DNA of 64,000 nucleotides from Nocardioides gansuensis (GCF_003076135.1 NZ_QDGZ01000008.1:124001-188000), one strand, 5' to 3'; shown: positions 7,705 through 16,809, counted from the first letter of the stretch. Notes: generated from the letters alone by a model not told the origin. Numbers and translations are program-made.

Positions 7705-7842
7705 ATGTACTCGATGTACCCCGACTGGGGACCCGCCAGCCACGACCCCGAGAACCCGCACAGCATCGAAGCCACCGTCCAGGCGGTCCAGGCCTCGCTT
7801 GACCTGCGAGACAGCGGCGGCCAGCGCCCGGACGACAACTAG
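7705..7842 (+). CDS. Small protein of 45 residues, function unknown
   Basis: Begins MYSMYPDWGPASHDPENP and ends RPDDN. Nearly every codon ends in G or C, as in real genes here, and GAGGAG at 7692-7697 provides a ribosome site 7 nt before the ATG at 7705. An ATG at 7690 in the same frame would add five residues. It is hydrophilic and acidic, with no membrane segment or known motif. It lies between the candidate leader and leuB, and its stop codon TAG is the start of the TAGCCT hexamer that probably serves leuB. I do not recognise a family; composition supports a real gene. Confidence 0.6.
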   Translation: MYSMYPDWGPASHDPENPHSIEATVQAVQASLDLRDSGGQRPDDN

Positions 7843-7853
7843 CCTCGGGCAGC

Positions 7854-8924
7854 ATGACCGACACCTCGTCCCAGAGCCCCGCGACTGTCCGCCTCGCCGT
7901 CATTCCCGGCGACGGCATCGGCCAGGAGGTGACGCCGGAGGCCCTCAAGGTCCTCGAGGCGGTCTCCGTGCCGGTCAAGTTCGAGCAGACCCACTACGAG
8001 CTCGGCGCCGAGCGCTACCTCGCCACCGGAGAGGTGCTGCCGGACAGCGTCCTCGCGGAGATCCGTGAGCACGACGCGATCCTGCTCGGTGCGGTGGGCG
8101 GCAAGCCCAACGACCCCCACCTGCCGCCGGGCATCCTGGAGCGCGGCCTGCTGCTGCGGCTGCGCTTCGAGCTCGACCACTACGTCAACCTCCGCCCGTC
8201 GCGGCTCTTCCCCGGCAGCGTGAGCCCGCTGGCCGAGCCCGGCGAGGTCGACTTCGTCGTCGTCCGCGAGGGCACCGAGGGCCCCTACACCGGCAACGGC
8301 GGCGCCCTGCGCGTCGGCACCCCGGCGGAGGTGGCCACCGAGGTCAGCGTCAACACCGCCTTCGGCGTGGAGCGCGTCGTCCGCGACGCCTTCGCCCGTG
8401 CCAGCAAGCGCCCGCGCAAGAAGCTCACCCTGGTCCACAAGACCAACGTCCTCGTCCACGCCGGCTCGGTGTGGTGGCGCCTCTTCGAGGCCGTGGGCCG
8501 CGAGTTCCCCGACGTCGAGACCGACTACATGCACATCGACGCGGCGATGATCCACATGACCGTCAACCCGGCGCGCTTCGACGTGATCGTCACCGACAAC
8601 CTCTTCGGCGACATCATCACCGACCTCGCCGCCGCCATCACCGGAGGCATCGGCCTGGCCGCCAGCGGCAACGTCAACCCCGACCGCACCACGCCGTCGA
8701 TGTTCGAGCCGGTGCACGGCTCCGCGCCCGACATCGCGGGCCAGCAGAAGGCCGATCCCACGGCCGCGATCCTGTCCACCGCGCTGCTCCTCGAGCACCT
8801 CGGGTACGACGGCGCCGCGGCCGCCGTCGAGGGCGCGGTCCTCGCCGACCTGACCGAGAGGCAGGGCGCGGGGGAGCGGCTTACCTCCGAGGTCGGCGAC
8901 GCGATCGCCGCCCGGCTATCGTGA
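7854..8924 (+). CDS. leuB: 3-isopropylmalate dehydrogenase
   Basis: A 356-residue NAD-dependent dehydrogenase that converts 3-isopropylmalate to 2-oxoisocaproate in leucine biosynthesis. It shows the family start LAVIPGDGIGQEV, the substrate Arg block (LRLRFELDHYVNLRPSRLF), the catalytic Tyr/Lys and Asp blocks (REGTEGPYTG, VHKTNV, DNLFGDIITDL) and the adenine loop (MFEPVHGSAPDIAGQ). The length matches the actinobacterial enzymes. TAGCCT lies 8 nt before the ATG. The stop codon overlaps the GTGA ahead of ilvE, so the two are probably translated from one mRNA. Confidence 0.96.
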   Translation: MTDTSSQSPATVRLAVIPGDGIGQEVTPEALKVLEAVSVPVKFEQTHYELGAERYLATGEVLPDSVLAEIREHDAILLGAVGGKPNDPHLPPGILERGLLLRLRFELDHYVNLRPSRLFPGSVSPLAEPGEVDFVVVREGTEGPYTGNGGALRVGTPAEVATEVSVNTAFGVERVVRDAFARASKRPRKKLTLVHKTNVLVHAGSVWWRLFEAVGREFPDVETDYMHIDAAMIHMTVNPARFDVIVTDNLFGDIITDLAAAITGGIGLAASGNVNPDRTTPSMFEPVHGSAPDIAGQQKADPTAAILSTALLLEHLGYDGAAAAVEGAVLADLTERQGAGERLTSEVGDAIAARLS

Positions 8925-8929
8925 CCCGC

Positions 8930-10003
8930 ATGGAGATCCGCACCACCGAGTCGGCCACGAGGGTCGACGACGCGCGCCTAGTCGAGATCCTGGCCAACCC
9001 GGGCTTCGGCACCCACTTCACCGACCACATGCTCACCGTCGAGTGGACCCCCGACGCGGACTGGCACGCGGCGCGGATCGAGCCCTACGGGCCGCTGTCC
9101 CTCGACCCTGCCACGGCGGTGCTGCACTACGCGCAGGAGACCTTCGAGGGGATGAAGGCCTACCGGCACCAGGACGGCTCGATCTGGCTGTTCCGGCCGG
9201 AGGCCAACGCCGAGCGGATGCGTCGCTCGTCGCAGCGGCTCGCCTTCCCCGAGCTCCCGGTCGAGGACTTCGTCGGTGCGGTCGAGGCCCTGGTGAGGGC
9301 CGACCAGCGCTGGGTGCCGCCCGGTGACGGCGAGAAGAGCCTCTACCTCCGGCCGTTCATGTTCGCCAGCGAGGTCTTCCTCGGCGTCCGCCCCGCGCAG
9401 CACGTCACCTTCATGGTGATCGCCAGCCCCGCCGGCGCCTACTTCAAGGGTGGCGTGAAGCCGGTGACGCTGTGGCTGACGGAGGAATACACCCGCGCCG
9501 GCCGCGGCGGCATGGGCGCCGCCAAGACCGGCGGCAACTACGCCTCCTCGCTCGTCGCTCAGCAGGAGGCCATCGCGCAGGGCTGCGACCAGGTGGTCTT
9601 CCTCGACGCCCAGGAGGGCAACTACGTCGAGGAGCTGGGCGGCATGAACCTCTACTTCGTGTTCCGCGACGGCCACATCGTCACGCCCGAGACCGGCACG
9701 ATCCTCGAGGGGATCACCCGCGCATCGATCATCGAGCTGGCCGGCAAGCTCGGCCACCAGGTCGAGGAGCGGAAGTTCTCCATCGGCGAGTGGCGTGACG
9801 GGATCGCCAGCGGCGACATCGTCGAGGTCTTCGCCTGCGGCACGGCTGCGGTCGTGACCCCGGTCGGCACCGTGCTGTCCAAGGACGGGCAGATCGCTGC
9901 GCCCGAGTCGACCGACCTGACGATGCGGATCCGGCAGGCCCTGGTCGACATCCAGTTCGGCCGGGCCGACGACACGTTCGGGTGGATGCGCCGGGTCGTC
10001 TGA
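8930..10003 (+). CDS. ilvE: Branched-chain-amino-acid aminotransferase
   Basis: A 357-residue fold-type IV PLP enzyme performing the last step of valine, leucine and isoleucine synthesis. Motifs include HYAQETFEGMKAYR, the PLP-lysine block GGMGAAKTGGNYA, and the C-terminal ITRASIIELA and CGTAAVVTPVG blocks that bind the PLP phosphate. The start is set at the ATG at 8930 (MEIRTTESAT). A GTG at 8921 overlapping the leuB stop would add three residues and would give classical translational coupling. It follows leuB in the same operon, and the neighbouring cimA supplies the isoleucine precursor route. Confidence 0.95.
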   Translation: MEIRTTESATRVDDARLVEILANPGFGTHFTDHMLTVEWTPDADWHAARIEPYGPLSLDPATAVLHYAQETFEGMKAYRHQDGSIWLFRPEANAERMRRSSQRLAFPELPVEDFVGAVEALVRADQRWVPPGDGEKSLYLRPFMFASEVFLGVRPAQHVTFMVIASPAGAYFKGGVKPVTLWLTEEYTRAGRGGMGAAKTGGNYASSLVAQQEAIAQGCDQVVFLDAQEGNYVEELGGMNLYFVFRDGHIVTPETGTILEGITRASIIELAGKLGHQVEERKFSIGEWRDGIASGDIVEVFACGTAAVVTPVGTVLSKDGQIAAPESTDLTMRIRQALVDIQFGRADDTFGWMRRVV

Positions 10004-10032
10004 ACGCGGCAGACCGCCGGTACGCTCAGGAC

Positions 10033-11715
10033 GTGACGACTTCGCCGCGCCCGGAGGCGCCGCCACCCGGGCTGACCGTGGGCGGCTACCAGTTGCTCAC
10101 CCGGCTGGGCGAGGGCGGCATGGGGGTCGTCCACCTGGCCCGGCGTGCCGACGGTGACCGGGTGGCGCTCAAGGTGCTGCGTCCGCACATCGTGGGCGAC
10201 GACGAGGCCCGGCGGCGCCTGGCCCGCGAGGTCGACTCGCTGTCCCGCGTGCGCTCGCCCCGGGTGGCCGAGATCGTCGACGCCGACCCGTGGGGCGACA
10301 TCCCCTTCGTCGCGACCCGCTACGTCCCGGGGCTGAGCCTCGACCAGGAGGTGCGCGAGGAGGGGCCGGTCACCGGGCCCGACCTGGTGTGGCTGGCCTC
10401 CTGCCTCGCCGAGGCGCTGGCCGCGGTGCATGCGGTGGGTGTCCTGCACCGTGACGTGAAGCCCTCCAACGTGGTGATGGAGGGCCGCACCCCGATCCTG
10501 ATCGACTTCGGGCTGGCCCGGGTCGCCGACGACTCGCGGATCACCCACACCGGCTGGCTGCTCGGCACGCCGGGCTACCTGGCGCCCGAGATCCTCTACG
10601 GCGAGGACGCCACGACCGCCTCCGACGTCCACTCCTGGGCCGCGACCGTCGCGTTCGCAGGCACCGGCCGCCCGCCGTTCGGCCGCGGCCCGTCGATGGC
10701 GGTGATGGATCGCGTACGCCGCGGCGAGCACGACCTCTCCGGCCTGGACCCGGCCGTGCGCGACCTGCTCGAGGCCGCGCTCGCGCCGGAGCCCGCCCAC
10801 CGGCCGACCCTCCCCGAGGTGCGCCGCCGCCTCGAGTCGCTCGACGCGCGCCGAGGCAGCGACCGGCGGGGCAGCGGCCCGCGCCCCACATCGGCCTTCC
10901 CGGTCACCATGCCGTATGCGGCAGCCGCGCCCGCCCCCGTCCCCGGTCACGACCAGGTCGACCGCACCGACCTGGTCGGCCAGACGTCATCCGCTCCGGT
11001 CGCCGCGGATGACGTGGTGCGGCCCACGGGCGTGCTGGGCGACGACGGATCCATCGCCGTGCTGCCGGAGGACGACGACTACGACGACCTCTGGACCACC
11101 TCGACCACCTACGACGCCCGCCCGCGGGCCGGCCTCCTCGAGCGCGTCCGCCGCGCCCTGCTCGTGTCCGCCGGGGCCACGGTCGTGGCGGGCGGCATCG
11201 CGCTCGCGCCGTACGTCACCCTCGCCGGCCTGACCGTGCTGAGCTGGCTGCTGCGCAGTGGCTCGCGGGCGGGCAGCGCCGTCGGCCAGAGGCGACAGCT
11301 GCGGGGGCGCAGGTGGTACGACGCGCCCGCACTGCTGCTGGCCACGCCCTGGCACCTCGTGGCGGCCCTGCCCGGGACGCTGATGCTCGTGCTGTGGAGC
11401 CTCGGCATCGCGGCGGCCACCGGCCTGGTCTGCTTCGCGCTCGCGCTCGGGCTGACCGAGAGCCTCGGAGTCGTCGGCTTCGCCTTCGGCCTGGGGATGT
11501 GGTGGGGACCTGGGAGCACCCGCGTGCGAGGGCCGGTCCGCCGGGTGACCGACCCGGTCGCCGCGCGGCCCGTGGCGTGGCTGCTCGTCACCGTGATGGT
11601 GCTCGCCGGCGGTGCCGGCCTCGGCGCGGCCGCGGTCAGTGAGGGGACCAGGTGGACTCCCGACGACACGCGCCCGTTCGCCGATGTGCGCCTGCCGTCC
11701 TGGCTCAAGACCTGA
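10033..11715 (+). CDS. Membrane-anchored Ser/Thr protein kinase (PknB-like kinase domain)
   Basis: A 560-residue Hanks-type kinase. The kinase domain spans about residues 18-270: Gly loop GEGGMGVV, the VALK lysine, catalytic HRDVKPSN (His139-Asp141), DFG and GTPGYLAPE. A Pro/Ala-rich acidic linker follows, then a C-terminal region with about four or five hydrophobic helices and only a short tail. There are no PASTA or other extracellular sensor repeats, unlike PknB itself. The GTG at 10033 lies 6 nt after TACGCT (10021-10026), giving a leaderless start. Targets are unknown. It is followed immediately by the convergent M4 protease gene. Confidence 0.9.
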   Translation: MTTSPRPEAPPPGLTVGGYQLLTRLGEGGMGVVHLARRADGDRVALKVLRPHIVGDDEARRRLAREVDSLSRVRSPRVAEIVDADPWGDIPFVATRYVPGLSLDQEVREEGPVTGPDLVWLASCLAEALAAVHAVGVLHRDVKPSNVVMEGRTPILIDFGLARVADDSRITHTGWLLGTPGYLAPEILYGEDATTASDVHSWAATVAFAGTGRPPFGRGPSMAVMDRVRRGEHDLSGLDPAVRDLLEAALAPEPAHRPTLPEVRRRLESLDARRGSDRRGSGPRPTSAFPVTMPYAAAAPAPVPGHDQVDRTDLVGQTSSAPVAADDVVRPTGVLGDDGSIAVLPEDDDYDDLWTTSTTYDARPRAGLLERVRRALLVSAGATVVAGGIALAPYVTLAGLTVLSWLLRSGSRAGSAVGQRRQLRGRRWYDAPALLLATPWHLVAALPGTLMLVLWSLGIAAATGLVCFALALGLTESLGVVGFAFGLGMWWGPGSTRVRGPVRRVTDPVAARPVAWLLVTVMVLAGGAGLGAAAVSEGTRWTPDDTRPFADVRLPSWLKT

Positions 11716-14241
11716 TCAGCGCCTCCTGACGACCCACTTCGCCTTCGCGGGCCTCGGGTCGACGTTGCCGGCCCTGTCGGTGGCCCGCACCGAGAAACTG
11801 TGCTTGCCAAGCTTGAGTTTCTTGTACTTCTTCGGCGACGTGCAGGACTTCCACTTGCTCCTGTCCAGCTTGCACTGGAAGGTCGATCCGGCCTCTGTCG
11901 ACCTGAAGGCGAGCTTCGCCTTGCGCGAGAAGGTCCGCTTCCTCGGCTTCTCGGTGATCCTCGTGTTCGGAGCCGTGACGTCCAACAGTGGACCCGGTGC
12001 GGTGGTGGTGGGCGCAGGGACTGGCGAGGGCGGCGGCGGCGCGTCGCACCGGTAGATCGCCAGGTCGTCGATGAACCAGCCCGCGTCTCCGACCATGGAG
12101 TCGGTGCCGATCCGCCAGCGGAACCTCACCGGCTGCCCGGCCAGGCCGGACAGGTCGACGAGCGTGCTGCCGTATCCGTTGCTCTCGCCGACGAACGCCT
12201 GCCGTCCGCCGAGCGGGTTGTCGAAGCCGCCGGAGATGGTGCCGGTGTAGCCGCCGCTCGCGATCAGGGCGGCGGCGTCCTGCCATGCGCCGCCCGCGAC
12301 GGAGTATTCCAGGACGCCGCCGTCGTAGGTGTCGAACGGGTCGTCCTCGAAGCCGTAGGCGTGCCGGAAGTGGAGCAGCCCGCCCGCGGGCACGGTGACC
12401 GGTGCGGTCATCGCCAGGGCCGAGTCGCTCACGAAGGCCGGGTCGTCGCCCCAGATGTTGGTCTGCCCACTGGTGGCGTAGGTCGCGTCGTAGCCGGGGT
12501 AGTCGTTGGGGTTCTGGGGATAGGACCAGACCTCCGCGACGGCGGGTGTGATGGTGAACTGGCCGGACGGCGACTCCAGCGAGTCGTGCATCGTCATGGC
12601 CGGGGAGTGGCCCGGAGGGCAGAGCTCGGGATCGGTCGTGGGCGCCTGGGCGGGGTTGTGGTCCATCTCCGTGGCCAGGATCGCTTGATCGACCTGCGTG
12701 CAGTCGGCCGGAGTGAAGCCATCCGTGCCGGCCGAGGCGAGGTTGGTGCAGGCCTGCCGGAGAGCCCGGGCGAGATCTGCGTAGTCGGAACCTGAGACCA
12801 GGAAGTCGTTGTTGACGGTGTAGAAGAGGCGCGCCGTCTTCGTGCTGCCGACCGGCGAGATCGTGCGGCCGTTGAAGGTGTCACCGTCCGCCAGCAGGTA
12901 CGCCGCCTTGTTGGCGACGCCGCTGTTGGTGTGCACGCCGCCGCTGTCGCTCTCCTCGGGCCAGTAGAGCGGGCTCTGCATGCGGTCGGGCTGGTCGTAG
13001 GCCGGGGGATCCTGCATGTCGCGGATCGCGCCGATCGGCAGGTCCTCGCCCATCAGCCAGCGGACTCCAGAGGTGTCGCCGCCCTTCCCGTTGGTGAGGT
13101 CGATCAGCTCGCCGAAGATGTCCGACATCGCCTCGTTGATGGCACCCGACTGGTAGTAGTAGAAGAGCGACGAGCTGAAGTCGGTGACGCCGTGGGCGAG
13201 CTCGTGACCGACCACGTCGTCGGCGCTCGCGTAGCCGTCGCCGTAGACCATCTGCGAGCCGTCCCAGAAGGCGTTCTTGAAGGGGCACCGGCTGCTGGGG
13301 TCGCAGTAGTCGACGGTGGAGACCAGAGGCATGCCGGCGCCGTCGAGGCTGTCCCGGCCGAACCGGCTAAGGAAGAAGTCGTAGGTGTCGCCGGCGTAGT
13401 CGAACGCTAGCCGCACGTCGGCCTCGTCGGTCGCGAGCGGCGGGCTGCCCTCCGTGCGCAGCGGGACGAGGCACGGCACCTGCGTGGGCGTGTTGTTGGC
13501 GTCGCACACCGAGCGGTTCCTGGCGTGGGCGAGGTTGGAGAAGTCGAGCGAGACCCGCAGGCGCTCCGCGTCGACGACGACCGTGTGCGAGATCGCGGGT
13601 CGCGCCGCCCTCACCTCGGTCACCCAGGACAGCCGTGCTGTCTGGAAAGCGCCCGGTGCGTCGAGGAGCCGCGGGTCGTAGTAGGTGAGCGTGGGGGTCG
13701 CGGCCGTCAGCTGGTCCGTCGCGACACCCTCGCCCTTGCCGACGGCGGCGATGGCGGCGGCACGTGCCTCGCGCGCGCTGACCACGGGCGTGGTGCGTGC
13801 TTCGGCGATCGGGCTGGCCTCGCCGAGCACGGACAACACGTCATCGTGCCGGTCGAGGTTGACGGTGAACTCGCCTCCGAACACCGGGATCCCGGCGTAC
13901 TGCTGGGCGACCCGCACCGAGGTCCCGCCCCCAGCCGCGGGGTGCTGCCCGGTGACCCGCAGGCCGGTGCGGGCGGAGGACAGCCCGAGCCCTGCGGCGC
14001 GGCGGCGAAGGAGCGTAGTCGCCACGGAGCCAGGCCCGGCATCGTCGGCAAGCCCGACGTCGATCGGCTCACCGGCCCGGGTGCCGATGAAGCCCACCTT
14101 GCCGGTCTCGTCCTGCCGGGCGACCAGCGCCCGGTCGGGGCCTGGCGGGGCCGCCGAGCCGTTGTGGGCGATGCTGAGCAGGGTGGCCGTGACCGCGAGC
14201 GGGACGCCGACGGCCAGGCAACGGGCGCGTGTGGATGCCAC
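11716..14241 (-). CDS. Secreted M4-family (thermolysin-like) metallopeptidase with C-terminal accessory domains
   Basis: An 841-residue exported zinc protease. A signal peptide (about residues 1-32, ending near NGSAAP) is followed by an FTP/PepSY-type propeptide, then the catalytic domain with the zinc motif HELAH at 346-350 and the third ligand Glu370 in NEAMSD. After the M4 C-terminal part comes a beta-sandwich region (about 560-740; it contains WFIDDLAIY, as in immune-inhibitor-A-like domains). A proline linker then leads to a lysine-rich Ig-like surface domain containing FQCKLD and VRATDRAGNVDPRP. The GTG at 14241 is preferred because GGGAGG lies just upstream. It probably acts as an extracellular protein-degrading enzyme. 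Confidence 0.92.
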   Translation of the reverse strand: MASTRARCLAVGVPLAVTATLLSIAHNGSAAPPGPDRALVARQDETGKVGFIGTRAGEPIDVGLADDAGPGSVATTLLRRRAAGLGLSSARTGLRVTGQHPAAGGGTSVRVAQQYAGIPVFGGEFTVNLDRHDDVLSVLGEASPIAEARTTPVVSAREARAAAIAAVGKGEGVATDQLTAATPTLTYYDPRLLDAPGAFQTARLSWVTEVRAARPAISHTVVVDAERLRVSLDFSNLAHARNRSVCDANNTPTQVPCLVPLRTEGSPPLATDEADVRLAFDYAGDTYDFFLSRFGRDSLDGAGMPLVSTVDYCDPSSRCPFKNAFWDGSQMVYGDGYASADDVVGHELAHGVTDFSSSLFYYYQSGAINEAMSDIFGELIDLTNGKGGDTSGVRWLMGEDLPIGAIRDMQDPPAYDQPDRMQSPLYWPEESDSGGVHTNSGVANKAAYLLADGDTFNGRTISPVGSTKTARLFYTVNNDFLVSGSDYADLARALRQACTNLASAGTDGFTPADCTQVDQAILATEMDHNPAQAPTTDPELCPPGHSPAMTMHDSLESPSGQFTITPAVAEVWSYPQNPNDYPGYDATYATSGQTNIWGDDPAFVSDSALAMTAPVTVPAGGLLHFRHAYGFEDDPFDTYDGGVLEYSVAGGAWQDAAALIASGGYTGTISGGFDNPLGGRQAFVGESNGYGSTLVDLSGLAGQPVRFRWRIGTDSMVGDAGWFIDDLAIYRCDAPPPPSPVPAPTTTAPGPLLDVTAPNTRITEKPRKRTFSRKAKLAFRSTEAGSTFQCKLDRSKWKSCTSPKKYKKLKLGKHSFSVRATDRAGNVDPRPAKAKWVVRRR

Positions 14242-14418
14242 GGGGTCCTCCCGGGAAGGGTGTGGGGTCGACGGAGTCCGTCGGCCCCTATCACGGTGGC
14301 CCGGGGCGGTCGCGGGCGTCAAATAGGTCTAGACCCGCCGCACGGACTCCTTGCGGCCTGGGTAGGCCGGATCGCGAGACGACTGCCCAGGAGCCGGTCT
14401 CCGTGGCACGATGGAGCC

Positions 14419-14448
14419 GTGCTGCACCGAGTGATCATCATTTCCTAG
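14419..14448 (+). CDS. cimA leader peptide MLHRVIIIS
   Basis: A nine-codon frame starting at GTG 14419 and ending at TAG 14446-14448. Four of its last five sense codons are Val-Ile-Ile-Ile (14431-14442). It precedes a terminator hairpin and then cimA, an isoleucine-pathway gene, so it reads as a ribosome-stalling sensor of charged tRNA-Ile. A CACGAT hexamer (14407-14412) ends 6 nt before the GTG, so the transcript may begin at the peptide start codon. Confidence 0.75.
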   Translation: MLHRVIIIS

Positions 14449-14473
14449 CGCGTCGAGCTCCTGCCCGACGCGC
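14448..14473 (+). promoter_or_regulatory. Pre-terminator hairpin of the cimA attenuator
   Basis: GCGCGTCG (14448-14455) pairs perfectly with CGACGCGC (14466-14473) around a 10-nt loop. The 5' arm begins at the leader peptide stop codon, so a ribosome stalled on the Ile codons would cover it. CGTCG in this arm can also pair with CGACG at 14487-14491 inside the terminator. The exact antiterminator fold was not determined. Confidence 0.55.
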
Positions 14474-14474
14474 C

Positions 14475-14502
14475 ACCTCTCGTTCCCGACGAGAGGTTTT
14501 TT
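14475..14502 (+). terminator. Intrinsic terminator between leader peptide and cimA
   Basis: The stem CCTCTCGT (14476-14483)/ACGAGAGG (14489-14496) has a TCCCG loop and is followed by six T residues (14497-14502). It is one of very few T-run terminators in the window. It sits 65 bp before the cimA start codon, where it would stop transcription when isoleucine is plentiful. Confidence 0.88.
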
Positions 14503-14566
14503 GTTGCTCGATCCGCACCCCGCACGACACCCCCACACCGAAGAGCCGAGAGCCGAGAAGAGACCG

Positions 14567-16147
14567 ATGGACCTGCAGGGCGCCTTCCACGTCTACGACA
14601 CCACCCTGCGCGACGGCGCGCAGCAGGAGGGGCTCAACCTCTCCGTCGCCGACAAGCTCAACATCGCGCGTCAGCTCGACGGCCTCGGCGTGGGCTACAT
14701 CGAGGGTGGCTGGCCGGGCGCCAACCCGAAGGACACCGAGTTCTTCCGCCGGGCGAAGGAGGAGCTCGACCTGCGGCACGCCAGGCTCGCCGCCTTCGGC
14801 GCCACGCGCCGGGCGGGCGTGAAGGCGGCCGACGACCCGCTCGTGGCGGCCCTGCGCGACAGCGGCGCCTCGGTGGTCACCCTGGTCGCGAAGTCGCACG
14901 ACCGCCACGTCGAGCTCGCGCTGCGCACCACGCTGGAGGAGAACCTCGCGATGGTGCGCGACACCGTGACCCACCTGCGGGAGGAGGGACAGACCGTCTT
15001 CCTGGACGCCGAGCACTTCTTCGACGGCTACCGCGACAACCGTGCCTACGCCCTGGAGGTGCTGCGCACCGCGGCCGAGGCCGGGGCCGACGTCGTGGCG
15101 CTGTGCGACACCAACGGCGGCATGCTGCCCGGCTGGGTCTCCGACGTCGTGCACGACGTCATCGAGACGACCGGTGCGCGGGTCGGCATCCACTGCCACA
15201 ACGACACCGGCTGCGCCGTGGCCAACACCCTGGCCGCCGTCGACGCCGGCGCCACCCACGTGCAGGGCACCCTGAACGGCTACGGCGAGCGCACCGGCAA
15301 CGCCGACCTGGTCGCGGTCGTCGCCAACCTCGAGCTCAAGCTGGACCGCCAGGTGCTGCCGCAGGGCCTGCTGCGCGAGGCGACCCGGATCGCCCACGCG
15401 GTCGCGGAGGTCACCAACGTCCCGCCCGCGTCGCGACAGCCGTACGTCGGCACGTCGGCCTTCGCGCACAAGGCCGGTCTCCACGCCTCCGCCATCAAGG
15501 TCGACCCGAACCTCTACCAGCACATGGACCCTGTGGCTGTCGGCAACGACATGAGGCTGCTCGTCTCCGACATGGCCGGCCGGGCGTCCATCGAGCTCAA
15601 GGGACAGGAGCTGGGCTACGACCTCTCCGGCGACAAGGAGCTGGTGACCCGGGTGACGGCGCGGGTCAAGGAGATGGAGCAGCGCGGCTTCACCTTCGAG
15701 GCGGCCGACGCGTCGTTCGAGCTGCTGCTCGCCGAGGAGGTCGAGGGCAGGCGGCCGTCCTACTTCGAGATCGAGTCGTGGCGCGTGATCACCGAGACCC
15801 GGCCCGACGGCGAGGCCGTGTCCGAGGCGACGGTCAAGCTGCGCTCCGAGGGTGTCCGCTACGTCGTGACGGGCGAGGGCAACGGTCCGGTCAACGCCCT
15901 CGACGCCGCCCTGCGCGAGGCGATCGGCCAGGCCTTCCCCGAGGTCGCCAAGTTCGAGCTGATCGACTACAAGGTGCGCATCCTCGACCAGGGACACGGC
16001 ACCGACGCGATCACCCGGGTGCTGATCGAGACCTCCGACGGGGAGTCGTCGTGGGTGACCGTCGGCGTCGGCCACAACGTGATCGAGGCGTCCTGGGGCG
16101 CGCTCGTCGACGGCCTCACCTTCGGGCTGCGCCGCCACCACCGCTGA
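14567..16147 (+). CDS. cimA: (R)-citramalate synthase
   Basis: A 526-residue enzyme of the isopropylmalate/homocitrate synthase family that condenses pyruvate and acetyl-CoA to citramalate, the threonine-independent entry into isoleucine synthesis. The HMGL-like barrel begins FHVYDTTLRDGAQQEG (divalent metal and catalytic Arg-Asp). The metal-binding HCHNDTGCAVANTL motif follows, then the NGYGERTGNADL block, the HKAGLHASA block, and a C-terminal LeuA-type allosteric domain expected to sense isoleucine. The start at 14567 has GAGAAGAGA upstream. Control by the leader peptide and terminator just upstream fits the assignment. LeuA is an alternative within the family, but the DTTLRDGAQQEG and GGWPGANPKD patterns favour CimA. 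Confidence 0.92.
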   Translation: MDLQGAFHVYDTTLRDGAQQEGLNLSVADKLNIARQLDGLGVGYIEGGWPGANPKDTEFFRRAKEELDLRHARLAAFGATRRAGVKAADDPLVAALRDSGASVVTLVAKSHDRHVELALRTTLEENLAMVRDTVTHLREEGQTVFLDAEHFFDGYRDNRAYALEVLRTAAEAGADVVALCDTNGGMLPGWVSDVVHDVIETTGARVGIHCHNDTGCAVANTLAAVDAGATHVQGTLNGYGERTGNADLVAVVANLELKLDRQVLPQGLLREATRIAHAVAEVTNVPPASRQPYVGTSAFAHKAGLHASAIKVDPNLYQHMDPVAVGNDMRLLVSDMAGRASIELKGQELGYDLSGDKELVTRVTARVKEMEQRGFTFEAADASFELLLAEEVEGRRPSYFEIESWRVITETRPDGEAVSEATVKLRSEGVRYVVTGEGNGPVNALDAALREAIGQAFPEVAKFELIDYKVRILDQGHGTDAITRVLIETSDGESSWVTVGVGHNVIEASWGALVDGLTFGLRRHHR

Positions 16148-16151
16148 GTCG

Positions 16152-16745
16152 CTAGGGCGCCTCGACCACGCGGCGTACGAGGTCGTCCCAGGCGGCCTCG
16201 ATGCGCTCGAGAGGCACCTGGTCGTGCTCGACCTGCTGCTGCAGGATCGGCACCTCCAGCGGCGCGAGCAGCGCGATCGCGAGCATCGGCACGTCGCCGG
16301 TCACCTGCAGCTCCCACAGCAGGACCCGGACGTGCATCGCGGCGAAGGACACCGCGGCGTAGGACCGGGCGCCGGCGCGGCCGGCGGCCGCGATCAGCTC
16401 CGCGTGTTTGAGGTTGAGCCGCATCCGCGAGTGGCCGAAGGCCAGCAGCCGGTCCATGGGCGGGGCACCCGGACCCAGCGGCGGGGGGCCGGACAGCACG
16501 GCGGCCTGCCACGACGTCTCGGACCGGTTGAGGACGGCGGCCATCAGGCCCTCGCGGCTCTCGAACCTGCGAAACACGGTGCCCTTGCCGACGCCCGCCT
16601 CGGCCGCGACGGCGTCCATGTGGACCTGGTCGATTCCGAGCCGGTCGATCAGCCGGTCCGCGGCCGCGAGGATCGCCTCCCGGTTGCGTGCGGCGTCGGC
16701 CCGCTCGTGAGGTGTCTCGTCGGCGAGCTGGAGCGAGATCGGCAC
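16152..16745 (-). CDS. TetR/AcrR family transcriptional regulator
   Basis: A 197-residue repressor with an N-terminal TetR helix-turn-helix (about residues 18-65; VHMDAVAAEAGVGKGTVFRRF) and a helical ligand domain. The GTG at 16745 is 6 nt after TAGGGT (16752-16757, reverse strand), a leaderless start. It is divergent from the FMN reductase gene with a 64-bp spacer holding a perfect palindrome, so self-control and repression of the reductase are likely. The inducer is not known; a quinone or electrophile would suit the neighbour. Confidence 0.88.
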   Translation of the reverse strand: MPISLQLADETPHERADAARNREAILAAADRLIDRLGIDQVHMDAVAAEAGVGKGTVFRRFESREGLMAAVLNRSETSWQAAVLSGPPPLGPGAPPMDRLLAFGHSRMRLNLKHAELIAAAGRAGARSYAAVSFAAMHVRVLLWELQVTGDVPMLAIALLAPLEVPILQQQVEHDQVPLERIEAAWDDLVRRVVEAP

Positions 16746-16792
16746 GGCGCCACCCTAGGACGCGCATCACACCCACCGCGCGGGAATAGAAA

Positions 16793-16806
16793 CGGACCAC
16801 GGTCCG
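16793..16806. promoter_or_regulatory. Perfect palindrome, candidate operator of the divergent TetR regulator
   Basis: CGGACC-AC-GGTCCG occupies 16793-16806, only 3 bp before the first possible start codon of the FMN reductase gene (16810). The two-base centre and the position suit a TetR dimer that blocks transcription initiation. Confidence 0.65.
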
Positions 16807-16809
16807 GTT

